NCBI GenBank assembly: GCA_020444165.1
Contig: JAHLLK010000021.1
Location: 1-64,000, forward strand
DNA from: Deltaproteobacteria bacterium
Lineage (GTDB): Bacteria > Desulfobacterota > Desulfarculia > Desulfarculales > Desulfarculaceae
Length of the DNA: 64,000 nucleotides
Reading direction: 5' to 3'
Shown: positions 1 through 8,839 of the stretch, one piece after another
Position numbering within the stretch: the first letter of the stretch is position 1
Layout: each line of letters starts with the position of its first letter
Made by a program: the position numbers and the translations under genes
The notes under the pieces: generated by a model
Told to the model about the DNA's origin: nothing
Seen by the model: the letters and a program-made list of their open reading frames with translations, nothing else
Databases searched by the model: none

Positions 1-137
1 GGGGCGGCTGCGCCAGATGCCCGCCGGCGGCGTTGCGGACCGCGCTCCAACCTCGCCGTAGCTTGGGCTACGCCTCCGGTTGTCGCTTGTCCGTCGCCTT
101 GCCGGCAAACATCTGGCTGTGCCGGTCCGGGGCGAAA
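1..137 (-). repeat. ERIC-like ~135-bp imperfect palindrome, copy 1
   Basis: Read on the minus strand, this stretch aligns almost base for base with positions 47804-47940 on the plus strand. The whole unit folds back on itself. The apex is CGTAG-loop-CTACG (57-61 with 68-72), and its flanks keep paired blocks such as GGAC/GTCC and CAACC/GGTTG. Copy 2 has CGCAG/CTGCG at the apex, a compensatory change. The element may extend beyond the window edge. Size and shape resemble ERIC/IRU elements, but the sequence is different. Confidence 0.75.
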
Positions 138-233
138 GGTCGCCGGAAGAAACGGGAAAGGCAATATTAGTAAGATTTAATTAAATCAAAGCCTTGTCAT
201 TTAAATCATCCGTCCTAACGTGACATATGGCTT

Positions 234-264
234 AAAAAACGCGGGGCCCCGGCGGCCCCGCGCG
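234..264 (-). terminator. Intrinsic terminator of the GH17 gene
   Basis: On the minus strand, just after the stop codon of the GH17 gene, a GC stem (CGCGGGGCC with GGCCCCGCG) is followed by six T residues. This is a canonical Rho-independent terminator. The A/T-rich stretch between 137 and 233 contains no gene that I can support. Confidence 0.85.
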
Positions 265-284
265 TAAAATCGGCCGCCCCGCGG

Positions 285-1433
285 CTACTTCTGGTTCGCC
301 TCGGCGTGGGTCTGGGCCAGCCAGGCCGGCAGCTGCAGGGTGCGGCCCTTGGAATCGGTCATGAGGGTCAGCGCGTTGGTCTTGGGGTCGCGCTTGTACA
401 GGCCGTAGTTGTTCTCCGAGCAGGTGGGGTCGCCCGCCACCTTCTTGGGCATGTCCGTGCCGGAGAAAAGGAAGGTGGGCACGGTGTGGCCGTTGGTCTT
501 GGGGCTCACGTACTGCAGGTGCAGCCAGTCCAGGAGGCCGGTGGTGAAGTCATATTCCCCTGCGCCCCCGGACACCGCCGGGAATTTGGCGTCAAAGGAG
601 CCCTTGGGGTCGGACACGTAGGGGTAGCCGGTCTCGGTGATGTAGATCCCCAGGGAGGGGTATTCCTGCTGCACGTCCGCGTACCAGGTCTTCAGGGTGT
701 CCACGTCGCCGTTCTGCATCCAGGGATAGTTGTTGGCCCCCACGAACTCGGTCCCCCAGGCCTTCTGCCAGTTGGCCACCACCTGGTCCACATATCCCGC
801 GGCCACCTTGTTGTCCTTTAGGTTGGCGATGGTGGTGGTGACCGGGATGCCGCCCAGGCCCGCGTCGGACAGGGCCTTGGTCAGGTTCTGCATGGCCGTG
901 CCCATTTCCGCCGCGGAAAAGACGGTCTGGGAGTCCACCTCGTTGCCCAGGCCGATGGCCTTGACCACCTTGAGCACGCTTTCCTTGTCGCCCAGGGGGT
1001 CCAGGAGCACGGCCTGCACCCATTTGGCCGCGTAGCCCGGGCTGCCCAGGGCGGCGGCCCCCGGCGTGGCCTCGTTGGTGCAGAGGAACACCTCGATGCC
1101 CAGGTCCGGATGGGCCTTGGCGTACTGCATGATGGCCGCCTGGCCCCCGTCCACCTCCAGGTCCGGGGTGCCCACGGCCACGTCGTGATAGGTGTGGAAC
1201 AGGCGGAAGTCCCGGGTCAGGGTGTCCAGGTCCGCGTTCACATAGGCGGCCTGCTGCTCCGGGCTGTAGGAGGTCCAGGACTGGAACCAGGGGTCGTAGA
1301 TGATCCCCACGTTGTGCTCGAACGGGGTGGCCAGGGGCGCGCCGGCTCCGGCGGGGACGGGGAAGGCGGCCAGGGCGCCCAGGAGGCCCAGGAGGCCCAC
1401 GGCGAGACAAAGCAGGACGATCCGGCGCGGCAT
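285..1433 (-). CDS. Exported GH17-family beta-1,3-glucanase-like protein
   Basis: The 382-residue protein starts with a signal peptide (MPRRIVLLCLAVGLLGLLG, then a small-residue cleavage region). The mature part is a TIM-barrel glycosidase of family GH17, whose members cleave or transfer beta-1,3-glucans. The acid/base motif is seen as GLGNEVD and the nucleophile motif as ITETGYP near the C-terminal third; these match the family patterns GNE and E(S/T)G(W/Y)P. The start at 1433 was preferred over an upstream ATG at 1484 because AGAGGAGGAG sits about 5 nt before it and the signal peptide begins there. Substrate is unknown; a role in extracellular or periplasmic glucan processing is inference. 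The gene stands alone with its own terminator. Confidence 0.82.
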   Translation of the reverse strand: MPRRIVLLCLAVGLLGLLGALAAFPVPAGAGAPLATPFEHNVGIIYDPWFQSWTSYSPEQQAAYVNADLDTLTRDFRLFHTYHDVAVGTPDLEVDGGQAAIMQYAKAHPDLGIEVFLCTNEATPGAAALGSPGYAAKWVQAVLLDPLGDKESVLKVVKAIGLGNEVDSQTVFSAAEMGTAMQNLTKALSDAGLGGIPVTTTIANLKDNKVAAGYVDQVVANWQKAWGTEFVGANNYPWMQNGDVDTLKTWYADVQQEYPSLGIYITETGYPYVSDPKGSFDAKFPAVSGGAGEYDFTTGLLDWLHLQYVSPKTNGHTVPTFLFSGTDMPKKVAGDPTCSENNYGLYKRDPKTNALTLMTDSKGRTLQLPAWLAQTHAEANQK

Positions 1434-1658
1434 GCGGCTCCTCCTCTGGTTGGGGTGGGCGTATCCGGCGGCCGGGGCGGGCATGGAGCGCGGTCCCTGG
1501 CGGGGCTTCTTCCGCGGCCCGGCTCCTCCCGGGGAGATTCCTCCCCGGGAACAGTGCCGAATATTAATTTGATATTATAGCAAAATCTACCGCCAAGCGG
1601 CCCGGGTTTTGCGCCTGGAGCGGCCCCGACTCTCTCCCGGGGCCGCCGCTCCCCGGCC

Positions 1659-2219
1659 TCAGCCCGCGAAAGCCTCTCCCAACTCCCGGGGGGTGAGGAA
1701 GCTGCCGGCCAGGCGGCCGGCCCCCGCGGCCAGGGGATGGGCGTCGCCCTGGAAGGGCACGAAAGGCTGGGGGCTGGGCAGATACTGGGCCGCCTCCTGC
1801 ACCTTTTCCTGGAGCTGATGGGCGGCGCGGTAGGTGCGCCCCATCTCCCGCACCAGGCACAGCAGGTTGTCCTTGGCCTCGGCCAGGCGGGCGTCCTGGC
1901 CGGCCCAGTCCTGGTCCAGTTCGCTCATGTCCTGGCGGGCCTGCTCCACCACCCGCCCGGCCAGCCGCGCCAACTGCTCCCGGCCGGCGCCGGCCCGGCC
2001 CAGGGCCGCGGCCTCCTCCCGGCCCCGGGCCAGCTCCTGGGTCACCCGGCTCAGGGCCTGGCGGGGCTTGCCGGTCTCCGCGTTGGCCAAAACCGCCTCC
2101 TGGAACACCGCCCGGGCCTCTTCCAGCTTGCGGCCCAAACCGGCCAAGCGTTCCTCCAGCTCCCGGCGGCGCGCGGCCAAATCCCCGGCATAGGCCTTCA
2201 TCTCCTCGTAGGCTTGCAT
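1659..2219 (-). CDS. Coiled-coil protein of unknown function
   Basis: The 186-residue protein has almost uninterrupted heptad-like Glu/Arg/Leu/Ala sequence from about residue 10 to 150 (for example RRRELEERLAGLGRKLEEAR), then a Pro/Gly-rich tail. No catalytic motif, signal peptide or membrane segment is visible. The start at 2219 has CAGGAG 5 nt upstream. A longer form starting at 2261 is open but lacks a good ribosome site. I do not recognise the family. It lies two genes away from the packaging block and on the opposite strand, so a phage link is not supported. Confidence 0.6.
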   Translation of the reverse strand: MQAYEEMKAYAGDLAARRRELEERLAGLGRKLEEARAVFQEAVLANAETGKPRQALSRVTQELARGREEAAALGRAGAGREQLARLAGRVVEQARQDMSELDQDWAGQDARLAEAKDNLLCLVREMGRTYRAAHQLQEKVQEAAQYLPSPQPFVPFQGDAHPLAAGAGRLAGSFLTPRELGEAFAG

Positions 2220-2421
2220 GCTTCTCCTGCCCCCCGTTTGATTTGCCAATTGGTCTGCCATGCTGTCTGGTGACCGCCGCCCCCAAGGGAGCGGGGTGTG
2301 ACGGCTTCAGGCTCGCCCGGAGCCGGCCCCCTGTCAAGCCGGGGCCACGCCAGGGCCCCTGCATTGCGCGGCAAGCCGGGGCATGCTAGCCTTTAAACAA
2401 CCCTTTTTCCCCGGAACAAAC

Positions 2422-2817
2422 ATGCTCACCCCACGACATCTCCTGGCTTTGGCCGCCATCTGCCTGCTCTTGGCCCCCGGGGTCCCCGCTTTCTCCGCCG
2501 GAGCCGCGGGCCAGGCCTATGAATTCACCCCGGACGGCCGCCCCCTGGGCTACCGCTGCCGCATCAAGGGGGTGCTCTTGCACGCCCACACCGCCCGGGA
2601 TTGCGAGCGGGCCGGCGGGGTGGTGGAAAAGCGCGAGGTGCACGACACGGTGCGCACCGTGAAGACCGCCCCCCGCACCGGCAAAAAGGGCGGCGTCCTG
2701 GGCCAGAGCGCCACGCCAGGCACCAAGAGCCAGGCCGCCCCGGCCCCAGCCACCATTCCCGCCAACCCCGAAACCATGCTCCCCGCCCCGGACTCCGCCG
2801 CACCCACCCAGCCCTGA
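2422..2817 (+). CDS. Small exported protein with low-complexity tail
   Basis: The 131-residue protein begins with a clear signal peptide (hydrophobic run LLALAAICLLLAPGVPAFSA). A short mature domain follows with two cysteines (YRCRIKG and RDCERAGG), then a Pro/Ala/Thr-rich tail. An upstream in-frame ATG at 2383 would add 13 residues before the signal peptide and is less likely. No family is recognised. The two cysteines could form one disulfide in the periplasm (inference). Confidence 0.6.
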   Translation: MLTPRHLLALAAICLLLAPGVPAFSAGAAGQAYEFTPDGRPLGYRCRIKGVLLHAHTARDCERAGGVVEKREVHDTVRTVKTAPRTGKKGGVLGQSATPGTKSQAAPAPATIPANPETMLPAPDSAAPTQP

Positions 2818-2840
2818 GCCGCCGCCCTTAGGAGGCTTTA

Positions 2841-2945
2841 GAAGAGAGGGGAATGTGGGGGGAGAATGTGGGGGGGGAAACCCCTTTTTGTGAACAAAAT
2901 GGGGTTTCCCCCCACACCCCCCTTCCCCAAAAAAACTTTATGGTT
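2841..2945. repeat. Dispersed long-hairpin repeat, copy A
   Basis: This intergenic element has a G-rich left arm, a long inverted repeat (GGGGGGAAACCCC with GGGGTTTCCCCCC, apex TGAA), then CACACCCCCCTTCCCC and an A-run leading to CTTTATGG. Related copies are at 5277-5390 (inverted), 17852-17948, 34341-34460 and 41405-41498. The stem sequence differs between copies but stays complementary. Confidence 0.8.
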
Positions 2946-3464
2946 TAAGTAAGTTGAACCATAGGCTTTCACGGCCGAGCACCCCGGAAAGTGGGTAATT
3001 GGCTGAACACAACTGCGGCCCGATAACCCCGGCAGCCTCCCTCTCGGACCTGGGACCACCATTGGCAAGCCTGCGGCTTGCTGAAGGACCCCGGGAACGG
3101 CTCTCTCCGACCCACTCCCAGGCCCGGCGTACCAGCCCCTCCCAGCGGAGGCCGCGCCATAGCCCCGCCCCGCCGCCGCCGCCGCCTGGCGCCGAATTTC
3201 CCTTTGTGTCAATGCTTTAAACCGTCCCGCGGGGAGCACTTTCCCGACGGGAAGGGCGATAGGCCTTTAGGAAAGGACAAGTTACGTGCGCCTCGGCCCA
3301 TTCCCGCGCGGCTTCCCGCCGCGCTCCCCATACTGCCCGGCTCCCGCCTTTTCCTCCCTTCCTTCCCCGTCCGCCCCGGCTCCGGCCGGGGCGGGCGGCG
3401 TGCCCTGGGCGGCGGGGCCGGGGCCGGGCCCCCGGCGGCAACCCCTTCCCGGAAAGGCTGCAAA
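2946..3464. other. Gene-free GC-rich stretch before the packaging genes
   Basis: About 520 bp between repeat copy A and the small terminase gene. Open frames here are biased Pro/Arg/Gly shadows without ribosome sites. Poly-GCC runs and AGGAAAGG-like purine tracts are visible, but no supportable gene or RNA. It could hold the promoter of the packaging genes. Confidence 0.4.
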
Positions 3465-3881
3465 GTGAGCGAGCTGAACGACAAGCAAAGGCGTTTCGTG
3501 GAGGAATACCTGGTGGATCTCAACGCCAGCCAGGCGGCGGTGCGGGCCGGCTACCGCGATCCCAAGACGGGCCCCCGCCTCCTGGTCCGGCCCGCGGTGG
3601 CCCAGGCCGTGGCCCAGGCCCAGGAGGAGCGCTCCCGCCGGGTGGGGCTTCGGCAGGATTGGGTGCTGGAGAACCTGCAGCGCATCGTGGAGCGCTGCCT
3701 GCAAGCCGAGGAGGTGTGCGACAAGAAGGGCGAGCCCACCGGGGTCTTTCGCTTCGACCCGGCCGGGGCCAACCGGGCCTTGGAGATAATCGGCAAGCAT
3801 CTGAACATGTTCGGCGCCAAAAACGAGGAGCCCAGGGCCGGCGGGCCCCTGGTGGTGAACATCGTGGAACAGGAAGATTGA
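3465..3881 (+). CDS. Phage terminase small subunit
   Basis: The 138-residue protein opens with SELNDKQRRFVEEYLVDLN followed by ASQAAVRAGY, the typical helix-turn-helix head of the Terminase_2/P27-like small subunit. This subunit recognises the packaging site on phage DNA and loads the large subunit. The start is a GTG at 3465 with GGAAAGG 7 nt upstream; the frame is open further upstream but has no codon or ribosome signal there. The C-terminal half (about residues 65-110) looks like the oligomerisation region. The large subunit gene starts 9 nt after the stop, so the two are co-transcribed. Confidence 0.85.
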   Translation: MSELNDKQRRFVEEYLVDLNASQAAVRAGYRDPKTGPRLLVRPAVAQAVAQAQEERSRRVGLRQDWVLENLQRIVERCLQAEEVCDKKGEPTGVFRFDPAGANRALEIIGKHLNMFGAKNEEPRAGGPLVVNIVEQED

Positions 3882-3890
3882 GGCCCGGCC

Positions 3891-5243
3891 ATGGCCGCTG
3901 AAGACCAGCCCATCCACCCGCCGGCCCGCGAAGTGATCTACCGGGCCCGGCCGCACCAGCTCCGGGTGTTGAACTCCCGCAAGAAGCTGGTGTTCATGGG
4001 CGGCGGGGTGGGCAGCGGCAAGACCGACGTGGGCTCCCTGTGGGCCCTGGGCAAGGCCGCCGCCACTCCCCCGGGGGTGCTGGGCCTGGTGGCGGCCAAC
4101 TCCTACACCCAGCTCGTGGACTCCACCCTCAGGAACCTCTACAAAAATTGGACCACTTGGGGAGTGGATCTGGAGCCGGCCACCCTGCCCCGGCGCAGCG
4201 ATCCCTGGAACCTGGCCGTGCACACCGGCCGGGGCCGGGTGGAGATCCTGTGCCGCTCCCTGGAGTCCTACCAGATGCTGGCCGGGGTGGAGCTGGGCTG
4301 GGCCTGGCTGGACGAGTGCTTCCTGGCCCGGCGCGAGGCGGTGGACCTGATCCTGGCCCGGCTCAGGGACCGGCGCATGGCCGGCCAAGTCCTCCTCACC
4401 ACCACCCTGGACGAGCCCGGCTCCTGGCTGCACCAGATGTTCGTGGAGAACTTCGACCCCGCGCTGATGGACGTGTTCTACGCCACCACCTATGACAACC
4501 AGGCCAACCTGCCCCCGGGCTACATCGAAGGCCTCCAGGCCGCCTACCCCCGCCAGCTTTTCCAGCGCATGGTGCTGGCCAAATGGGTGGCCCTGGGAGG
4601 TGAAAGCATCTACTACAATTTTGCCCGGGCGGCGCATGTGCGGGAGGACGCGGAGTTCGAGCCCCAGCGGGATCTCTTGTGGGCCCTGGATTTCAACATC
4701 GGCCGGGGCAAACCCATGAGTTCCTGCCTGGCCCAGATCCGCCCGGGCCGCGACGCGGCGGGGCGGGTGCGGCCGGAACTGGTGGTGTTCGACGAGATCA
4801 TCCTGGAGACCGCAGACACCGGCCAGGCCGTGACCGAGTTCCAGGCCCGGCCCTGGCTCCGGGAGCTGGCCGGCCGGGTGCGCATCTACGGCGACGCCTC
4901 GGGCCACGCCCGGGACACCCGCTCCCGGGTGACCGACTACGCCATTCTCCGGGAGGCCGGCTTTCCGGACCAGCGGGTCCCCGCCCGTAACCCCCCGCTG
5001 CGCGACCGGCACAACGCGGTCAACGCGCTTTTGAAAAACGCGGCCGGCGACGTGCGGCTAAGCGTCCACCCCCGTTGCCGGGTGCTGATCCAGGGTCTTG
5101 AAAGCGTGCGCTTGAAGCAGGGGGCCGACTACCTGGAAGAGGAGACCTTTGCCCAGCACGTGACCACGGCGCTGGGCTATCTGATCTGCCGGGAATTCCC
5201 CCTGGCCCGGGCCACCACCTCGTTCTTCGAAGCAAAACTATGA
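3891..5243 (+). CDS. Phage terminase large subunit
   Basis: The 450-residue protein is an ATP-driven DNA packaging motor with a nuclease. The Walker A motif is GGGVGSGKT (about residues 37-45) and the Walker B is WAWLDE (near 140). A coupling motif TTTLDEPGSW follows. The C-terminal RNase H-like nuclease half shows acidic strands LLWALDFN, VVFDEII and IYGDASGHARD. Length and layout match intact family members, so no truncation is seen. It sits between the small terminase and a portal gene, but no protease, capsid or tail genes follow. Confidence 0.88.
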   Translation: MAAEDQPIHPPAREVIYRARPHQLRVLNSRKKLVFMGGGVGSGKTDVGSLWALGKAAATPPGVLGLVAANSYTQLVDSTLRNLYKNWTTWGVDLEPATLPRRSDPWNLAVHTGRGRVEILCRSLESYQMLAGVELGWAWLDECFLARREAVDLILARLRDRRMAGQVLLTTTLDEPGSWLHQMFVENFDPALMDVFYATTYDNQANLPPGYIEGLQAAYPRQLFQRMVLAKWVALGGESIYYNFARAAHVREDAEFEPQRDLLWALDFNIGRGKPMSSCLAQIRPGRDAAGRVRPELVVFDEIILETADTGQAVTEFQARPWLRELAGRVRIYGDASGHARDTRSRVTDYAILREAGFPDQRVPARNPPLRDRHNAVNALLKNAAGDVRLSVHPRCRVLIQGLESVRLKQGADYLEEETFAQHVTTALGYLICREFPLARATTSFFEAKL

Positions 5244-5276
5244 ACCGGGCCATGAACCGAAAATGTTCCCTTCTCA

Positions 5277-5390
5277 ACAACCTGAAACATATGAAGTTTT
5301 TTGGGGGGGAAGGGGGGTGTGTGGGGAGGGGACCTTTTTTTCAAAAATGGGCCCCTCGCCCCGCATCTTCCTCCAAAAAGCTCCCATCCA
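5277..5390 (-). repeat. Dispersed long-hairpin repeat, copy B (inverted)
   Basis: On the minus strand this carries the family signature: a G-rich arm, an imperfect stem around TTTTTGAAAAAAA, then CACACCCCCCTTCCCCCC and AAAAAACTTCATATG. It sits between the terminase and portal genes and is the most degenerate copy; its stem has several mismatches. It separates two genes that are normally adjacent in phages. Confidence 0.7.
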
Positions 5391-5411
5391 CTCAAACATA
5401 AAGGCTAAATC

Positions 5412-6764
5412 ATGAATCTGGACCAGGTATGGACTCCCACGGCGGCTTATCGGGCCTGTTTGCCGGCCTGGCGGCAGGTGGAGGTATTGATGCGGGGCGC
5501 GGCGGCCTTGCGGGAAGCGGGCAAGACCTATCTGCCCAAGTTCACCTATGAGTCGGAAGCGGCCTGGCGCACCCGGCGCGACCGCTCCTTTTTGACCAAT
5601 TACTTCAAGAAGACCGTGACCGGGCTCACCGGCCGGGCCTTTTCCCGGCCTTTGGTGTTGGGTGAGGACGTGCCGCCGGCGCTGCGGGACTGGGCCGAGG
5701 ACATCGACCTGGCGGGCAACAATCTGCAGGTCTTTGCCCGCCAGGTGTTTCTGGCCGGGCTGCGGGACGGTTTGTGCCACATTTTGGTGGATTGCCAGAG
5801 CGCCGGCCAGGGGGGAGCGCGGCCCCGGCCCTACATGGTGCGCCTGGAGGCCCAGGCGGTGATCGGCTGGCGCACCGCGGTGGTGGACGGCCGGGAGGTG
5901 CTGACCCAGCTCCGGGTGCGGGAGATGGTGGAGGAGCCGGACGGCCCCTGGGGCGGGCGGCTGGTGGAGCGCATCCGGGTCTTCGAGCCGGGGCGCTTCC
6001 AGCTCTGGCAGGAGGGCAAGGACGGTTGGGAGGTCATCCAGGAGGGCGCCCTTTCCCTGCCGGTGATCCCCCTGGTCACCTTTTACGCCAACCAGAGCGG
6101 GTTTTTGACCGCCGAACCGCCCTTGATGGACTTGGCCGACAAGACCATCGAGGGCTGGCAATCGGCCTCGGACCAGAAGAACTGCCTCACCACCGCCCGC
6201 TTCGCCATGCTGGCGGTCACCGGGGTGGCGGCCGACGAGTTCCAGAGTGAGGTGCCGGTGGGCCCCAACATGATCCTGAAGAGCAGCCAGGAGGGGGCGC
6301 GTTTCACCTATGTGGAGCCCTCGGGCGCGGCCATCGAGAGTGGCGAGCGCGACCTGGCCCGCATCGAGCGGGAGGCCGAGCTGATGGGCATGGCCTTTTT
6401 GTTGTCGCGGCCCGGCCAGGTGACGGCCACGGCCAAGGCCATCGAGGAGTCCCAGGAGATGAGCGGGCTCATGAGCCTGGTGTTGGATTTGGGGGATGCC
6501 TTGGAAGGGGCCTTCGGGCTCCTGGCCGCCTGGGCCGGGCTGCCCGACGGCGGCAGCCTCGAGATGAACCGGGACTTCGGTCTGTTGCCCGGGGCCCAGG
6601 GCGACCTGGCGAGCCTCTGCCGCCTGTTCGAGCTGGGGGCCGTCAGCCGCCGGACGCTCCTCTGGGAGGCCCGGCGCCGGGGGGTGTTGGCCGACGACTT
6701 CGACCCGGCGGCCGAGGAGAGCCGCCTCTCCGCCGAGGCCCTGCCCCCCCTGGCCGGGGCATAG
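5412..6764 (+). CDS. Phage portal-like protein (DUF4055-type)
   Basis: The 450-residue protein matches the DUF4055 group of portal-like proteins as I recognise them. It begins WTPTAAYRACLPAWRQVEVL, then has RRDRSFLTNYFKKTVTGLTGRAF and a mid region with DLADKTIEGWQSASDQKNCL. Portals form the dodecameric ring at one capsid vertex through which DNA passes. The order small terminase, large terminase, portal is standard for tailed phages and gene transfer agents. The next gene downstream is a host-type histidine kinase on the other strand, so the head module ends here. The reading frame is intact. Confidence 0.75.
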   Translation: MNLDQVWTPTAAYRACLPAWRQVEVLMRGAAALREAGKTYLPKFTYESEAAWRTRRDRSFLTNYFKKTVTGLTGRAFSRPLVLGEDVPPALRDWAEDIDLAGNNLQVFARQVFLAGLRDGLCHILVDCQSAGQGGARPRPYMVRLEAQAVIGWRTAVVDGREVLTQLRVREMVEEPDGPWGGRLVERIRVFEPGRFQLWQEGKDGWEVIQEGALSLPVIPLVTFYANQSGFLTAEPPLMDLADKTIEGWQSASDQKNCLTTARFAMLAVTGVAADEFQSEVPVGPNMILKSSQEGARFTYVEPSGAAIESGERDLARIEREAELMGMAFLLSRPGQVTATAKAIEESQEMSGLMSLVLDLGDALEGAFGLLAAWAGLPDGGSLEMNRDFGLLPGAQGDLASLCRLFELGAVSRRTLLWEARRRGVLADDFDPAAEESRLSAEALPPLAGA

Positions 6765-6782
6765 CCAGGGGATAGCCGCCTC

Positions 6783-8537
6783 TCAGGCGCCGGCTGCGCC
6801 GGCCGCGGCCGGGGCTCCCGCCGCGGCCGGGTCCGGGGCCGCGGCCCGGCCCAGCGCGGTCACCAGGGCCCGGCGGGACACCGGCTTGTGCAGCACCGCA
6901 GCCGGACGGCTGGCGTCCGGCGGGGGGAGCAACTCGGGCTGGCCCGGCATCCAGGCCGTGAGCACCACCAGGGGCGGGGCCGGCGCGGCCGGAGTGGCCC
7001 GCCGAGCCAGGGCCCGGGCCACCTCCCAGCCCAGGCCGTCCGGCAGGCCCAGATCGCAGAGCACCAGATCCGGGCGGGCCTCCTCCAGGGCCGCCAAGGC
7101 CGCGGCCACCCGGGGCACGTGGCGCACCCGAAAGCCTTCTTCCTCCAAAAGCGAAATTATGCCCAGGGCCACCAGGGCCTCGTCCTCCACCAAAAGGACC
7201 TCCAGCCCCGGTTCCGACCCGGCCGGGCCGGCCGGTTCCGGGCCGGCCGGCAGGGTCACCTGGATCAGCTGGCCCCGGCCCCGCCGGTGGGACCAGGTGA
7301 GGCTGCCGCCCAAGCCGGCCACCCGCGCCTGCATGGCCGCCAGGTCCGGGTCTCCTTCCGCCCCTCCCTCCCAGGGCGGGAAAAGGCAGGCTCCCCCCTG
7401 GGCCAGGGCCAAGGCCTCCGGGGCAGGGCCCTGGTGGGTCAGGGAGAGCACCACCCGGCCCTGCCGCGGCCGGGCGGCAATGGTTATCTCCCCGCCCGGC
7501 GGGGCGGCCTCGGCCGCCTGGCGCAACAGTCCGGCCAGGGCCTCCACCACCTGGGGCCCCTGGCCCCAGACCGTGAGCCCCGGGGCCAACTCCCGGGCCA
7601 CCCGCGGGGCCAGACCCTGGCTCCTGAGCCAGGCCAAGGCCGCTTCCAGGGCGCCGGCCAGGTCCACCGGCCCTTTTTCCCTTTGGGGCTCCGCGGCGGC
7701 CGCCCCGGCCCGGGCCAGGCGCCGCACCGCTTGCCGACCCCCCTCCACCGCGGCCATGACGCGCTCCAAGGCGGCCAGGGGCTCGGCCGGCGGCGCCCCC
7801 CCGGCGGTCAGGAGTCCCTGGGCATGCTGGGTGTGGGCCGAAATGGCCATGAGGCTATTGTTCAGGTGGTGGGCCACCCCCCGGGCCAAAAGCGACAGGG
7901 ACTCCCGGCTCCGGGCCAGGTCCTGGCTGGTGCGCTGGAAAAAGGACAACAAGAGGCCCAAGCCGGCCACCAGGGAGAGCACCCCCGCGGCCAGGAACCC
8001 CCAGGCGGATAAGCCTGGAACCAGCCGTACCAGGGGGTAATCCAGCATGTGCAAGGCGTAAAGGACGAAAGGCCAGCCGACCAGGTGGCGGGTGAGGCCG
8101 GTGAGCCGGCAGCGGGCGAGGAGCAGCCAACTGGCCCAGCCCAGAAGCCCGCCGCCCCACAGCATGATGGCGAGGGACTGCCACGACCGGATCAGCCCCA
8201 GGGCGGCGGCGGCCGGCGAGCACAGCCAGACCCCCAGGGTGACCATCCAGAGGCGGGAGGGGAACTCCCGGCCGGCGAACTGGGCCACCCCCTGGGTGAA
8301 CAGGCCCACCGCCAACAGCGCCAGGGCGTCGATGGGCGCGAATTGCCACCCCCCGGCCGGCGCGGGTCCGGCCACGGCCTCCGCGGCCATGTACCCCAGA
8401 TCGGCCACCAGGGCCAGACTCCAGGACCGGAGATGGGGCAGGCGGTACTCCCGCCAGGCCACCAGAGTCAACAAAGCCAGGGTGGACAAGCCGGTCAGGC
8501 AGGCGGCGATGGCCGGTATAAGCCAGGTAGCATCCAC
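6783..8537 (-). CDS. Membrane-bound hybrid histidine kinase-like protein, probably inactive kinase
   Basis: The 584-residue protein has about seven hydrophobic N-terminal segments (residues 1-210). A DHp helix follows with the H-box LLARGVAHHLNNSLMAI, then a HATPase-like domain and a C-terminal receiver with VLLVEDE, DLVLCDLGLPD and a KP lysine motif. The ATP site is degraded: the N-box reads GLLRQAAEAAP without the usual Asn, and the DxGxG box reads THQGPA. It may act as a pseudokinase or phosphatase, or only through its receiver (inference). The GTG start at 8537 puts the first membrane helix at the N terminus; a TTG at 8639 is the alternative. Confidence 0.72.
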   Translation of the reverse strand: MDATWLIPAIAACLTGLSTLALLTLVAWREYRLPHLRSWSLALVADLGYMAAEAVAGPAPAGGWQFAPIDALALLAVGLFTQGVAQFAGREFPSRLWMVTLGVWLCSPAAAALGLIRSWQSLAIMLWGGGLLGWASWLLLARCRLTGLTRHLVGWPFVLYALHMLDYPLVRLVPGLSAWGFLAAGVLSLVAGLGLLLSFFQRTSQDLARSRESLSLLARGVAHHLNNSLMAISAHTQHAQGLLTAGGAPPAEPLAALERVMAAVEGGRQAVRRLARAGAAAAEPQREKGPVDLAGALEAALAWLRSQGLAPRVARELAPGLTVWGQGPQVVEALAGLLRQAAEAAPPGGEITIAARPRQGRVVLSLTHQGPAPEALALAQGGACLFPPWEGGAEGDPDLAAMQARVAGLGGSLTWSHRRGRGQLIQVTLPAGPEPAGPAGSEPGLEVLLVEDEALVALGIISLLEEEGFRVRHVPRVAAALAALEEARPDLVLCDLGLPDGLGWEVARALARRATPAAPAPPLVVLTAWMPGQPELLPPPDASRPAAVLHKPVSRRALVTALGRAAAPDPAAAGAPAAAGAAGA

Positions 8538-8839
8538 GTTATCGCCCCAAAGGGGTTGCGGTGGGGCAGAGGCACTCCGGAAGATTTGGCGGGGGCGCCC
8601 CGAAAACGGCCGAAGGAATCGGCCGTGCAGGGTTGGCAAAAGAACATTAGCACATACAAAAACGTTTTTCCACCTGGTATTTTGCCGGTTTGACAGCCGG
8701 AGCCCGGCAAACTAAACTCAAGCCAGGCCGTAATTTTTTCCGGAGGCGGGCAGCCCGGGAAAGCGGTGGGCAACCCAGGCCCCGCCGCCCGCCGCCGCCC
8801 CGCGCCTCCACCACCCGCGTATTCCGGGGCATCTGGTCC

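Noticed and set aside
1564..2364. A 266-codon frame overlapping the coiled-coil gene in another frame
   Set aside because: Extreme Gly/Pro/Arg content; the 186-residue frame has a ribosome site and normal coiled-coil composition.
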